From Adiantum capillus-veneris (lineage: Eukaryota > Streptophyta > Polypodiopsida > Polypodiales > Pteridaceae), in contig CM043970.1 in the NCBI GenBank assembly GCA_014529385.2, forward strand, positions 46,364,779-46,428,778: a stretch of DNA of 64,000 bases, given 5' to 3'. Both the position numbers and the translations under genes were made by a program. Positions 12,063-23,836 of this stretch are shown here, in pieces (position 1 is the first letter of the stretch; every line of letters begins with the position of its first letter). A model generated the notes under the pieces. That model worked only from the letters and a program-made list of their open reading frames with translations. It had not been told where the DNA came from and did not search any database.

Positions 12063-12107
12063 GAGAGGAAGGAGAGGGAAGGAGCATACCTGGCTCTCCT
12101 TCCTCTC
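12063..12107. repeat. Inverted repeat, 14-bp perfect arms
   Basis: GAGAGGAAGGAGAG (12063-12076) and its exact complement (12094-12107) with a 17-nt spacer, between the compound microsatellite and a short GT tract (12111-12130). Confidence 0.9.
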
Positions 12108-12126
12108 CTCGTGTGTGTGTGTGTGT

Positions 12127-14450
12127 GTGTAGCTGTTAAATCTTAGATAATAAGACATAATTGAATTTTTACTTTCAAAAGACAGCTGGAAATGGAACAA
12201 GGCAGAGATAGGTACAAAAACAACTCAGTATTAGAATTGTTTAAGTACAATTTCTGTAGGAAAGAGATCCCCTTTCAGTATGAAGAAAAAACTTTCGAAT
12301 TCATTTGTGAGTGCTTTATCGAGAGTAAGGTAGCTTGCCAAAGTAAAGAAAAAACTTCCAAGATAAGATAGAGTCCTTACCTGCATCCATCCAAACAAGA
12401 CAACAATTCAGTTAGCCTTGGATGTGTTTTACAGGTATCAATGGACCATACTAGTTGTTATCCATGTCCATCTTACAAAACTTTTTTAACTTTAAACAAG
12501 CTAGGTTAGCAGTAAATCCTTTTCTTATATAAGTCAAATTATTACTTTTTATCTAAGTGACAAAGTATTCCTTTCAATCAGAGTGGCATATTCCCCAAAG
12601 AGAATATGCGTTATCCTACAGTCATTTTAGTGAGGTTCTATTAGTCAGTAAGTATAGATATAACCTCTTAGTTATAGAATCGATGGTGTACTTATCATAT
12701 AAATGGGATCCACTGTAATCTATAAGTAACAACCTTATAGCTAGCCAAGTAGTACAAGCATAGCCCAAAAAAAACCACCAACTGTGAATGTCAATCCAAA
12801 AAACGAACTGGTCCTTCATAGAGTGCAACGGATCAAAAATCCATCCCATAAACACAATCATAAACTAGAACATGGGTCCAAAAAACTATAATATAACCGT
12901 TTATCACCTCCTTCACATAAAAGGTTCCTCCAATTCACAATGAGTAGTCAATAAGCCATCCATTACAATGAGCCACTGCATTAGAAGCAGTGTTCCATCC
13001 TTACCTGAGGTATAACCCATTCCAAGCTTCTGTTGAAGCAAAAACTACCATATACTTACCTTCATACATAGTCTGCGCAGAGAACGATTTCAATAGACCA
13101 TAAGCAAAACCCAAAACGTTGTGCTACATCAAGCTTTAATCTCAAGATGATGATTCTTTCCTCAGAATGTGAGCACCTACAGTGATATAGAGTACCTAAA
13201 GCCTCAGTTGCTACAAAGGCTAGGAGTAACCCCATTTATTTGAAAAGAATGAGTTATTCCGAGACTAGAAAAACTGTGAACGCACAGTTAATGCAAAAAG
13301 AATCGGCGTCGCTTTTATTGAAATAACAAGAAAAACCCTTTTTTTCCAAAAACCAGTTACGCGGAGATTAGGTAGAGCCTGCAAATGGTATTTTCCTGCA
13401 GCAGATTTATAAGAAACCCATTCATAAGATCATATGCAGTAACGAGCTAAACTACTCATAGTTCCTTTCCAAACAAAGCAGCAGAACAACCACTAACCAC
13501 CAATATATGCCACAGTATTACATCCATTCCTTACCATTGACCGGCCCAAGAGGTGCCAACCAATCACAATATGAAGAGCTAGACAGCCCCCAACAATAAA
13601 CCACAGAGGCAACCTAACCAGTCCAAGGTCAAGAGAAACTCCTATATGATGTTTATACCATACTTTGTCAGCTTATAGCAGGCGGGGGTGTATCATGCCC
13701 AAGATTACCATATCAAGCTCCTTGATATAACAACAACAACAAAAAAAACCGTTTGCAAACAGTTTATAAGAACAACTAGCCCTTGGTTTAATTGCATAGT
13801 ATGCGTGCTTGAAACAAGCATAAGGTAGGACCACCTTTCCTAAACTAAAGCCTTTTAGTGTTTAATCATGTCAGACATGCATAAATAGTGCAGTAAACCA
13901 ACTAACCCAGCAAGGGTAAGAAAAAAGCCTGAGTCACCTGCCTGGTGAGCTCCATTCTCCTTGGCAGTAAAGCAGACACTAGGTGATCTCAAAATAACTC
14001 AACACAACCACAATGGCTAAGTGAGGGGCAGAGATACGCCCTCACCTGTTTTTATAGTAGGAGGAGGCCGGTATGTCTGTATGCTGTGCCAAGGTAGCGA
14101 GAGATTCAGGCCGCACTCCCTCATGAGTGTGTGATAGCATAGAGCTGCACGTCAATGGCCATCAATGGAGATCGATAGTCGGGGGGGGGGGGAAGAGAGG
14201 CCGCCATCACTTCGCCATGAGAGTGGACGCCATTGAACACGCTTGACTCTCCAGAAGTACAGAGCATCATAATACATTCAAGGGCTAAGCCCCCCGGTAG
14301 TAGTAAACTTAGCGGTCTATTTTTAAATGCAATCTCTTAAGTTGCAAAAGAGCAACAAAGGACGGGGGGGGGTTTGATTGGTGTAGTTGTGGGTGGGTGG
14401 GTGTGAAAAAATTCCCTTAGTTTGTGAGTTACAACAGTACAAGAGTGTGT

Positions 14451-14463
<13 letters not shown>
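12127..14463 (-). repeat. Tandem unit 3 of three
   Basis: Closest copy to unit 1. The first ~370 bp (12127-12500) and the 13925-14260 block align almost continuously with unit 1; the middle parts are diverged. It ends in a GT tract (14442-14463) that runs into a G-run and a GA tract. It carries the TATA/inverted-repeat block at 14021-14057 and donor-like sites on the minus strand, including CAG|GTAAG at 12380/12381. No reliable ORF. Confidence 0.6.
14021..14057 (-). promoter_or_regulatory. TATA box with adjacent inverted repeat, unit 3
   Basis: On the minus strand TATAAAAACAG is followed directly by GTGAGGG, an 11-nt loop and CCCTCAC (14045-14021). The arms are identical to unit 1 and the loops differ, so the arms are the conserved part. 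Confidence 0.5.

Positions 14464-14520
<57 letters not shown>
14442..14520. repeat. (GT)n-(G)n-(GA)n tract
   Basis: GT dinucleotides, a G-run of about 18, then GA dinucleotides, closing tandem unit 3. Confidence 0.95.
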
Positions 14521-14525
<5 letters not shown>

Positions 14526-14546
14526 CGCGGGTTTACCTGTTTTGCT

Positions 14547-14590
14547 AGAGCACCAAAACTCAGATCTAAGATTTGAGTTTTTGGTGCTCT
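14547..14590. repeat. Inverted repeat flanking a BglII-like core
   Basis: AGAGCACCAAAACTCA (14547-14562) pairs with TGAGTTTTTGGTGCTCT (ending 14590), with one extra T and a ~10-nt loop containing AGATCT. It lies just before the second CACTA terminus. Confidence 0.85.
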
Positions 14591-14599
14591 TGATTTAAT

Positions 14600-14733
14600 T
14601 TTTACCCCTGTCAGTGTTGCTATGACCGTCGCTATACTATTTGTCGCATAGCAACACTCATAGCCACGCGGTGGATTTTAACATTTGAGTGTCACACTGC
14701 TAGCGTCGCTAATATGAAGAACCTCTTGTAGTG
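14600..14733 (+). mobile_element. Right end of a second CACTA element (remnant)
   Basis: Contains subterminal motifs of the same family as 3763-3972 (CCGTCGCTAT at ~14625, TAGCGTCGCTAAT at ~14701) and ends CCTCTTGTAGTG at 14722-14733, identical to the end at 4007. No matching left end and no transposase was found nearby, so this is either a deletion derivative or a fragment. The inverted repeat at 14547-14590 may belong to it. Confidence 0.7.
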
Positions 14734-15744
14734 AAATCCACAAGAACATAATTACACAAGTGAAATTAGTGAGGAAACACATCCGATTATACCACAGTTA
14801 CACTAGCATAGGCCATCGTCCGTGGCAACGGCATCAAATGTTGGGGGTTCTATCATTGCATAGCTTCAATGACCAACAAAATTATCAATCCAGAGGGACT
14901 ACCCGGCTAGGGCATGGAAACACTCACACAATTAGTGAGATAATCATGGCAACACGAATGGTGACTCTACGAGGTGAGCTTCTTGGCCTATGGAGGAGCT
15001 AAGCCACAATGGTTGACAATCTCCACATCCACTTCTCTTCACCTCCAATCAACCCAATCACACACACTAACAATTGCAAGACGCACACAACATTAATCCT
15101 ATCATGCAACACACTAATCACAAGCACATAGACATAAATCTATCAAGAACCACACTCCAATTAACCCTACATGCACACACAAGTAAAACAGGGCAATCAC
15201 ACAAGATTAGAGAGGGATTAGCCACTAATTAGGTACGCTCTACCTAATCAAAGCATCATTAGCAATCACAAGAAGCATGAGAGAAGTATTGCGAAAGAGA
15301 ATTAAGCATTGATTAGTGTTAATCAAGTCACATGAGCAAGGAGAAGCTCAAGGACTCCATACCCACACACCTCAAGAGCTCTCACCAAAGAGTGCTCTCA
15401 ACAAATGATCTTACTAATTTCTTTTACACACTGCCTTTATATACCTAGGGTAGAATATGCAATGTTCGGGCGTCCAAGGCCTTTAGGGATCCACCAATTA
15501 CTAAATCTGCAACCTAGCACACTAACTGACCTGTTCTTTACAGCTTGGAACTCCCATTCAACCTGTAACACATTAAAATAATACTATGGCTTGAGATAAA
15601 TTGGGAATTTATAATAAGTGGCCATTTTGGAAAATGTAAAAAATGTGTAACTCCAATCTTCACTACTTCTTTGTATTCATCCTCAATGTGCATTTATGCA
15701 TCTTTGGTCTTTAACAACTTTTGTTAATTTACGTCAGATCAATT
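14734..15744. other. Intergenic, AC-rich, no feature recognised
   Basis: A 1-kb stretch rich in short CA-containing words (ACACACAC, CATGCACACACAAG). It may include decayed LINE sequence next to the endonuclease fragment. No protein-like frame seen. Confidence 0.4.
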
Positions 15745-16000
15745 AACAATCTTTCACAATTGATACAAAATCTTCCAATACTTTCTTAACCATACATGCA
15801 ACCCCTCCTTGCCCTCTTCGTTGCTTGAGATTCTTTGACCACATCAATGAGTTGTAATCCTCCAAGCCGTTAATCCTTTGTGTATCATGCTCCCAAGTTT
15901 CGACAAGAAGTACAACATCAGCTTTGCTTGCTAGTTCATCAATTCCAACCCCTGCATTCCATGGGTATCCATTACAATTTCAAAAGCATATTTTCAATTG
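15745..16000 (-). pseudogene. LINE ORF2 fragment: N-terminal endonuclease
   Basis: Starts about 35 bp after the end of ORF1 on the same strand. The minus-strand translation gives an apurinic-type endonuclease beginning: CNGYPWNAGVGIDELASK, DVVLLVETWEHD, RGQGGVACMVKKVLEDF. A TGA replaces the Trp expected in the first strand. The frame breaks down at the stop near 15745. The remaining ORF2 is not found further along this strand; its counterpart lies at 18770-21400. Confidence 0.75.
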
Positions 16001-16035
16001 TAAGTCAGTCTTATAGGTCACGCATTCCTATTTGC

Positions 16036-16779
16036 TCAAGGGACTTGCCTCCTCCTTGGGCACATTTTCTTCCTTATTTTTATTTTCTTTTCTTCATATG
16101 CCTTGCAAAGCATATTTTGTTGCTTAATAGTGCGATCTTCACATACAAAACATTTTGTATCCCTCAAATAGATCGAACTTTTATCCAGGATAATCTTTCG
16201 TTTCGTCTCATCTGAAATGGTGCATACAATTGGTTGTTCTCCCGTGCAAGGAGCTCCTTGCTTACCCACTCTATGTGCTCCATAGACCATAACTCCGGAC
16301 ATGCCAAAGTGGGTTTTGAAGAAATCTTCGATAAGAATGTCAAGCGAAGGAGGTGTCTCTGACTTCTCTTTGGAAATTCCACAAATAACAATGTTTTGGG
16401 AACATCGCTCCCATTCCTTCAACTCCTTCACATCTACATTCTCAAACTTCTTTGTTTGAACCATAGCTTGCGTGAGTGAGGAATTAGGAACCACATTTTT
16501 ACCACATATATCAGCCCAAGACTTGTTTGTGAATACATTTTTCATGTCGCATACATCCCAGCTCATGGTGTTGAATTTCTCCTCTTTCAATACATAGTCA
16601 TGCTCTACTTTGCTCATGTGCTCCTTCAAAGCATTCAAGTCCACAAGAGAGTGTTTAAATTCCTTGACTTCCTCTTCAAGTTGTATCAAACATTTTGTTT
16701 GCATTTCAAGTGTCCTCTTGAGATTCCCATTCTCATCACAAGTACCCTTAGTGTGCCATTCTCCATTGCAAGTGCCCAT
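16036..16779 (-). CDS. LINE (L1-type) ORF1 protein, 247 aa
   Basis: RNA-binding chaperone-type protein of an L1-like retrotransposon. Residues ~28-82 are a coiled coil (LIQLEEEVKEFKHSLVDL), then KSWADICGK, and residues ~128-217 form the L1 ORF1 RRM-like fold (NIVICGISKEKSE, VYGAHRVGK, PIVCTISDETKRKIIL, DTKCFVCEDRT). The tail is basic. The frame is complete from ATG to stop, unlike the flanking ORF2 pieces. The N-terminus may be incomplete, since no promoter or earlier start was identified. The following endonuclease start supports the ORF1-ORF2 order of an L1 element. Confidence 0.78.
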   Translation of the reverse strand: MGTCNGEWHTKGTCDENGNLKRTLEMQTKCLIQLEEEVKEFKHSLVDLNALKEHMSKVEHDYVLKEEKFNTMSWDVCDMKNVFTNKSWADICGKNVVPNSSLTQAMVQTKKFENVDVKELKEWERCSQNIVICGISKEKSETPPSLDILIEDFFKTHFGMSGVMVYGAHRVGKQGAPCTGEQPIVCTISDETKRKIILDKSSIYLRDTKCFVCEDRTIKQQNMLCKAYEEKKIKIRKKMCPRRRQVP

Positions 16780-17177
16780 AAGTCTTTGCCTTATTTGTTT
16801 ACGGTCTCTTGCAACGGTACCAAGTATGCCATGAGCATGGTTTTTGATGTCATTGTTTGGGTGGTTGTGTTGCTATATCCATGCTTAACATATTTTGGAT
16901 CATTCTCCACAATGGTTGTGGACCTTGTTGAAGAAGAAGAGCCTTGCGAGTGCTGGAAGACATTGTATGCAATATAAGAGATGAGAGTAACCTTTGCTAA
17001 ACCTGTGTGCTCATAAATGCTGCTACAAAAATACCTTCCATAAATTTGAATTTTTTTGTCTTTACTACATCAATGCATAGATGGCATCATGCTCTTCAAT
17101 TGAGGCTATAGATCACCCAAATTGGGGTTTGGATGAAGAAGTTATGATGTCTACTAGGTCAAAAAACAGTTGCACTT

Positions 17178-17180
<3 letters not shown>

Positions 17181-17213
<33 letters not shown>
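17181..17213. repeat. (GA)n microsatellite
   Basis: Pure GA dinucleotides, followed by degenerate GATA/GAGA-rich sequence to ~17370. Confidence 0.95.
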
Positions 17214-17216
<3 letters not shown>

Positions 17217-18339
17217 GCTCAAGAAGAGGTAGATAGAGTAGAAACGGAGAGTTATAGGGATAGATAGATATAGAAATGGAGAGAGATAAGGATAGAGATA
17301 GTGATAGGCACAAAGATGGACATAAATAGGAGAGAGAGAGAGAGACAAAGATAGAGAGAGAGAGAGAGATCAGATAGGTGGACTTAGAACATACATTTTA
17401 TTTAAGTGGATGCACATAATGTAGATGGCAGTGAATACGGAAAATGTACTTCGTGCTATCACTTATGTGCTTGTCACGTGCTAGAACCTTCTAGCTTACC
17501 AACACATTTGTTTATGTCCATGTGGTTGCTAATGCTTTGCAATCACAATGGATGGCCCATGCCTTTGTCTTACAGTATGGTCTCTGAACAAGCATTGCCC
17601 CTTAAAGAGTGGTTGCCCTTGAACATGTGTGTTGTCAACGTGTCCTCTAACTAGCCTTTGAAGGAGCAATGATAAGTGTGGTTGCTCGGGCAACCCATTT
17701 CCTTCAATTTTAAGTACGTCTTGGCTTGGGACCCTCTCTTCCACCTTGACTTGCAAGACCCCCTACTACTCTCAGCTATCGTTGGGTGGTAGCTTAGACC
17801 GTGCAACAGTGCAAGCTAGGCCTAGATTTTGGTGGGCAAAGCCTTCAATATCACAAAATCTCCCCATCGGCCTTCAAGTGCAAGGAACTACAATGAGATC
17901 CTCTCTCGCCATGAGCTAGCTATCATGAACAATGACCTTGGTGAGGGGTTATAAAAACCTCATCCCTCAATCTTCCATCTTGCTAGTTGCATGATCTTCT
18001 TTGCTACTCCTTCCACCATCTTGAGAGGACATCCCCCATGAGATCCCCCATCTCATCCTACAAGCTACCTCAATCACCTACTCCCCATGCATGGTGTGCT
18101 CAATTTTAGAGCCATAAATAACTAGGCTCAACCAGCATAGGGGTGACTTCATGCTCCGATGGCCTTATGCATTGCTCTTTCCAGTACAACATGCTACTTT
18201 GACCCAACCCCTTGCTCAAAACTCCCATGAGGTTTGGACCTTGCTCTCGTGAAAAATTGCCACATATACCTGAGATGGCACCTGCATGAGCTAGCAAGGC
18301 ACCTATAGCTTGAGGGTTCTATGTGAGGTGTTCCTGCAA

Positions 18340-18341
<2 letters not shown>

Positions 18342-18386
<45 letters not shown>
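18342..18386. repeat. (GA)n microsatellite
   Basis: Pure GA tract of about 45 bp within the LINE junction region. Confidence 0.95.
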
Positions 18387-18390
<4 letters not shown>

Positions 18391-18769
18391 ATTATCTTCC
18401 TTGAAGGTCAAATATGACCTATGGGACCAAAGTTACATGTGATGTAGTATGTGTATGGCTGATGAGTGACTCTAGATGCTTCAAATTTGTGGTGATGAGA
18501 GTCACAATGGAGAGCCCACACTGTGACTGGGAGAGGAAAGTGTGTAGGTATAAGTCATGGCTGAAAATATAAGAGAAGCAAGCCTAGATGTGACCAAAAG
18601 CTAAGCACTCTAGTTGTGTGTGGTACTCAAACGCTCGAACTTGGAGTGATCATAATATGCTTAGCTTCTTTGACTCTTCTCCATTTCCCCAACGCCTTGT
18701 CTCGCATCAAAGGGAACGGGAGCTAAGCCAATTGGATCCTATAGTGCGTATCACCGACAAGGGATAGGC

Positions 18770-21400
18770 TCAAGCATGTAAGTGTGAGTATGGTTTCCTC
18801 TTTAGCAAAGAACATGGTTTTGTAGTGGGGGGCAATATGGGTGGTGTAATGTACAAAGCATGACCCATAGATTTCTCCCTATCCGTAATACATTGGTGTT
18901 GTGGAAAAGATTCATTCACTTGGATGTGAATTGAAGCATCATGTAGCAAGTGTAATGCATCCCATCTCCCAAACCACTTTTTGATATCTTGCATCCATCC
19001 CGTGCTCAAGATCTTTTTTCTATGCGTCTTTTGATCTTTTTTGCTTGATTCCCATGCAGTTGTAGGAAGTCAATGTGAGGGGTTTTGATGCATCTTTATC
19101 ATGTACTCCACAACCCTTTCCATGCCCATAACCTCAAATGGAAGAGATCCCGACTCAATAGGTAGGAGCATATATCGTGTTTGTATCTTAACTTGGAGAA
19201 AGTTTGTAAGAAATTACTTTTGGACATTCTCAAACTCTTTCCAAGTAGACTTTGAGATGCTCCGGCCCAACACTTCAACTCCATAAAGAAGAACCGGTAC
19301 CACCAATACGTCAAAAAGGTATTTCTTGAGAACGTAAAACTTAATGTTTCCCACATTACAGGTCCTCAAATGCATAATATTCTCTCTTTCCCGCCTCCAA
19401 AAGACGCATAGCACATTCATGCCACTTCTGATTGGAAGGAAACTCAATGCCAAGGTACTTAAAGATCTCAACAACTTCAAGTGTCTCATTGTTGTACACA
19501 ATGCATGGCGTCTCCCTATGCTTGGTTTTCACAAGTATAACCTTTGTTTTGGATTCATTCACAATCAGCCCACTATGCAAGGAAAAGTTCTCAAGGACAA
19601 TCATAAGCTTTTGTGCATCTTCTAGACTGTGTGCTAGAAGCACTACATCATCTGCATACAATAAAAGCATGATTATCGCATTGCAAATAGTGACCTTTTC
19701 AATGCCTACTTCTTGCATAAAGTCAAGTACTATTTATTCCAATAATTGATTGGTGCATAGACCAAAGAGAGTTAGTGACAACGAACATCTTTGTTTAACC
19801 CCAATAGTGCACTCACTTAGTATGTGGAGCTCTTCTATCCTTCTCCACAAATTGTTACGTGGAATCATATCAAAGGATTTCTTAAAATCTAAAAAACGAT
19901 AATACAATTGCTTGCCTTTCAACCGGCTTTCCTTCATGAGAATGCAATTTATGAGTGTCAAGATGATCAATGATGCTATGGCATCAATAAAAATATTCTT
20001 TTCCTTTTGCACGCTTGTCATTCTCTTCAGCCCAATCACTGAATTTCATCTCCATTATGCACCCAAACAAATTTTCCATACGAGACCCAATCATTATAGT
20101 TCGGTAGTTGTTTAAAATTTTTACATCCCCTCCTTTATGCAAAGGGTTAACCCAATTAGTACTCCAATCATAAGATATACCATGTTGAAGTGCAAGGTTA
20201 AACATATCATCCATCCACTCATGTGTAAAATCTCGCGTCTATTTGATCATCTTTGGCTTGATACCTTGAAGATCTCCCGCTTTGCGAGTAGCCAGCTTTT
20301 CAAGCCCACCGTATACATCCTCGATAGTAAAAAAAGAAGGCATACATGGCAGTGAACCATAAAATGGCATTTTTTTATCATTTGATATCTCATATAGCTG
20401 CCTACAATGTGTGTTCATATCGACCAGACTCAAGTTACCAAAACTCTCAACCTGCTTGTCCCCCAAGTTTCTCTAGACTCTTCCACATGCACGTGCCTTT
20501 TCTTGGACTTGATAAAAAATTTTCTTTACTTTCCATCTTCTTCTCTTCTTTTGAATCAAATGCAATGCCTTGTATGTATGCAAGTGAATTCGATAGTTGT
20601 CTTTGTCCATAGTTGCATCAAGCTTTATCGAGGATTTTTGAGCATCTTGACATTCTTTATCAAACCACCTTTTGCGTGATCTATCTTTGCTTATACCATG
20701 GGCATGCTTTATGGCAAAGCATTCTTCAGCACAAGAACACATAACTTTTTTGAAATATTCCCATTTAGTTTCCAATGGTGCGTCATGTTGAAGCTTTGTC
20801 ATCCATAACTTTTGCTCAATGATCAACCATTTCAATGTACATTGGTGCCCATTTAAAATCCATACATAGTGATAATTTCTCTTTCCTTTCGTTAAGATTA
20901 TCATGCTTAGTTGCTTCTCCACATGCAAGGTCAATACAAAAGGTTGGATGGTCTGATTTTGGTGTCCATTGGCCAAATATAAAACTCTTTATGTGATACA
21001 TGATGTCTTCTGAGAGTATCATATAGTCAATCACACTATCCCCATTATGTTTTCTCTATGTAAATCCATTGGTTCCACTCCACAAAGATACACCATTGGC
21101 AATGAGCATACACGTGCTATTACACATGTGTAAAAGTAACTTTCCATAGTGATCCAACTCTTTCTCATCCATTAAAGTACGATCATAGAAGTGAGCTTTC
21201 TCCAACTCCCTTGAAATCTATGGCATATCAAATTGTTGAGTATCATGTTCCAATGTTTTTGTGCGAGCATTTGTAAGGTTTCCAGCTTCTGAAACCTTAA
21301 AAATTGTACAAAGCATAATCCAATCAATTTGGTCGTTAAGAAAACAATGTAGAATTGTCCAACCGTGGCAAATATTGGTATTGTTTGAACCGTAATCATG
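18770..21400 (-). pseudogene. LINE ORF2: C-terminal endonuclease, reverse transcriptase and tail
   Basis: Minus-strand frames read continuously as L1-type ORF2 with many breaks. 21180-20900 holds the endonuclease end (VIDYMILSED, FGQWTPKSDHPTF, with the catalytic SDH). 20976-20473 is the linker before RT. 20466-19734 carries RT N-terminal motifs (LATRKAGDLQGIKPKMIK, WSTNWVNPLHKGGD, LDFKKSFDMIPR). 19718-19356 has the catalytic LLYADDVVLLA and the thumb entry KYLGIEF. 19501-19099 has LLYGVEVLG. 19009-18770 is a C-terminal part (WMQDIKKWFGRWDALHLLH). At least six frame changes make it non-functional. ORF1 and the endonuclease start lie on the wrong side, at 15.7-16.8 kb. Confidence 0.82.
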
Positions 21401-22269
21401 ACTTTACTATGGTTAGAAATTTTCAGAACTAAATTCCGATAAAAACTGGCATAGTTATGGGCCCTGGAAGTTTACACTCTGGATTAATTTAATTAGATAA
21501 ATTGTAAGGTTTTAGTAATCATTACTGCAAAAGTCTTTTATCCTAAAGTTTCTAGATATTTATATATAATTGTAGATATTTTCAAAATTAATCATGAAAG
21601 GTCAAAAAAATAGCAGAAAATCGATTTTGTGTATCTGGGAGACTGTGTGGGGTAGTGATGAACTTGCCAGGGCTGGATTTAGCAGTAGGTGGCGCTAGGG
21701 GAAGGCTCGGGGTTGGCTTGAGGTGCAAGTAATTGCCAGAAGCAGGCTAGGAACCCTTAAAACCTATAAATAGGCCCCCTCTCTTCAAAAAAAAAAGTCA
21801 GACTCGGAGTCTTGGCCATTTCTCTCTCACTTCAAGAGAGCTCTACTCAAAAAACACTAGAGAGCAAAAACTCTAGTTGATTAATCCACGCTAATTAGTT
21901 TAATCCCTTTTTAATTAGCAAAATTATGCTAAATTACTTATATTTTCTTAATTAATCCAATTACTTAAGAACAATAAACTTACTTACACTCTAAATTACT
22001 CTTTTAATTATTAATACTCTGTTGATTATTTAGATTAAGATTTAGAAATATTATTCTAATTATTATTAAGCCATATTAGGGTTGAAATTAATCTTTTTGG
22101 TCATAATTTAATGGTAATTATATTAATTAAACTTAGATTAATATAAGATAATAATTAGAGATGTATTAAACTATCAAGATGCTAGGAAAATTATTTCTTA
22201 ATTTTTTGATTAGTTTTTATAATGGATTAGGCAAAAATTATCTGTTTTTAATCAAGAAACTGTTCGAAA
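21401..22269. other. LTR- or promoter-like sequence
   Basis: Contains a strong plant-type TATA box, TATAAATAGG, at 21765-21774, then a pyrimidine-rich ~100-bp stretch resembling a transcript leader, then strongly AT-rich sequence leading into the 150-bp repeat array. Possibly the promoter half of an LTR or element leader; the boundaries are not definable by eye. Confidence 0.4.
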
Positions 22270-23345
22270 AGTTATTTGATTAGCTCAAAAATTATTAATT
22301 TAATTATCATAATTAGAAAGTACTATAGGGAACACGGGGTAAATTTCTCATTAACAGATATATAATCTAATTGTTTGAAGAAGCTGAAATTTTCTATTTT
22401 AAATTATAAAGGGAGAAATTAGAAAAACATGTTAGATAATTATGAGCTATTTACCAAAGTTAGTTTACATGTTAAAGAAGCTATGATAATTATCTTGAGG
22501 CTAGAAAAAAAATATAGCAACTTAATTAAACTAATTTTAGCCATAAATTAAAGGGGGAAATTAGAGAAACATGTTAGATAATTATGTGTTATTTATCAAA
22601 GTTTATTTACATGTTAAAGAAGCTGTGATAATTAGCTTATCCATAGAATAATTGTTTTAGCTAATTATCTTAGTCAAAACACCCTGATTTTTAAGGCAAA
22701 TTAAAGGGAAAATTAGTAACCTAGATTAGATTGCTTTGGGATAATTTTCAAAGTTAGCATACATTATTAGAAAGACGTGAGAGTTAGCTTAGCCATAGAA
22801 GGTTAATTTAGCTAATTATCTTAGTTTAAAAAACCCAGTTTTTGAGAGTAACTTAAAGGGGGGAAATTAGAAAAATTACTTAAACAATTACATAGTAATT
22901 ATCAAAGATAGGTATCATGGTTAAGAAGTTGGAATAATAAGGGTATACATAGAACATTAGTTTATCAAATTAAATAGGCAAAAATTATCTATTTTTAGTA
23001 CAAATTAAAGAGAAAAAATAGTTAAATTACTTAGACAATTATATATTAATTATCAAAGGTAGAAATAACTCTTAGGAATTGGATATAAATAGGTTATGCA
23101 TAGATAAGTTTAGCTAATTATCTTAGCTAATATTGCCTTATTTTGTCTATAGATTGAGAGGGATAATTACCAAATTAATTTACATAATTACATGGTAATT
23201 ACCAAAGATAGAAAAAATCCTTACAAAGTCAAGATAATTACCTTAATCCCAAATAATTAGTGTAGCTAATTATCTTAGCTAATAGTGTCTGATTTGGACT
23301 ATAAATTGAGAAGAGAAATTTGTAAATCAATTTTATAAGTTAGCA
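22270..23345 (+). repeat. AT-rich tandem array, period about 150 bp
   Basis: About seven diverged copies. The equivalent point (TTAGA/GAAACATGTTAGATAAT and derivatives) recurs near 22421, 22563, 22714, 22868, 23019, 23167 and 23319, spacings of 142-154 bp. Each copy contains a variant of AGCTAATTATCTTAGT and of AATTAAAGGG. It lies between the TATA box at 21765 and the short ORF at 23675. Confidence 0.75.
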
Positions 23346-23674
23346 AGAAAATTACTAGAGTTATAATACATCAAAATCCACCTAGGATAAATATCCCACA
23401 AGAAAATAAGTAATTCATAAATTACTAAAGTTGAATTAAGATATTTTTGAACAGGAATTAAATAAGGAATTTAGTAAAATAGCCCCGATAATTAGAAGAT
23501 AATTATGGGGGAACAATAACGCTACTAGGAGGCTAAGGAAAAAATATATCACCCAGATATTTATCAAAGATACTTACTTAGTCCAAAAATCCCTATTCTT
23601 GGATAAAAGGAATAAGAGAAATTATTTATTTAATCCTCTAACCGATTAAGTATCCTTTTATAGAGGCTACCACT

Positions 23675-23836
23675 ATGGCTCCGAAAAGGATCCGAAGAAA
23701 TCCTTTGTCCGATGAGGAAGATACAACGCACAAAAGGACTAGGGTATCCCATGACCATGAGGTTGCACCTAGTCATAGGCTTACGGAGGAGAATCTGCAG
23801 GTGCCAATACAACAGCAGATCGCTGATCAATCTTAG
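23675..23836 (+). CDS. Short ORF, 53 aa, gag-like N-terminus?
   Basis: ATG at 23675 to TAG at 23834-23836. The sequence is basic and hydrophilic (MAPKRIRRNPLSDEEDTTHK), the kind of composition seen at the start of retroelement Gag proteins. The stop overlaps a possible donor (TTAG|GTGGGT). It follows the 150-bp array. It may be the first exon or truncated start of an element gene. Low certainty. Confidence 0.3.
   Translation: MAPKRIRRNPLSDEEDTTHKRTRVSHDHEVAPSHRLTEENLQVPIQQQIADQS

Larger units (their letters stand above)
16780..18769. other. Junction between LINE 5' part and LINE 3' part
   Basis: Two kb separating ORF1 (16779) from the end of the ORF2 region (18770). If the two LINE pieces are a head-to-tail pair it should hold a 3' UTR and then a 5' UTR. 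It contains (GA)n tracts at 17181-17213, 17331-17370 and 18342-18386 and no protein-like frame I trust. Confidence 0.45.
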
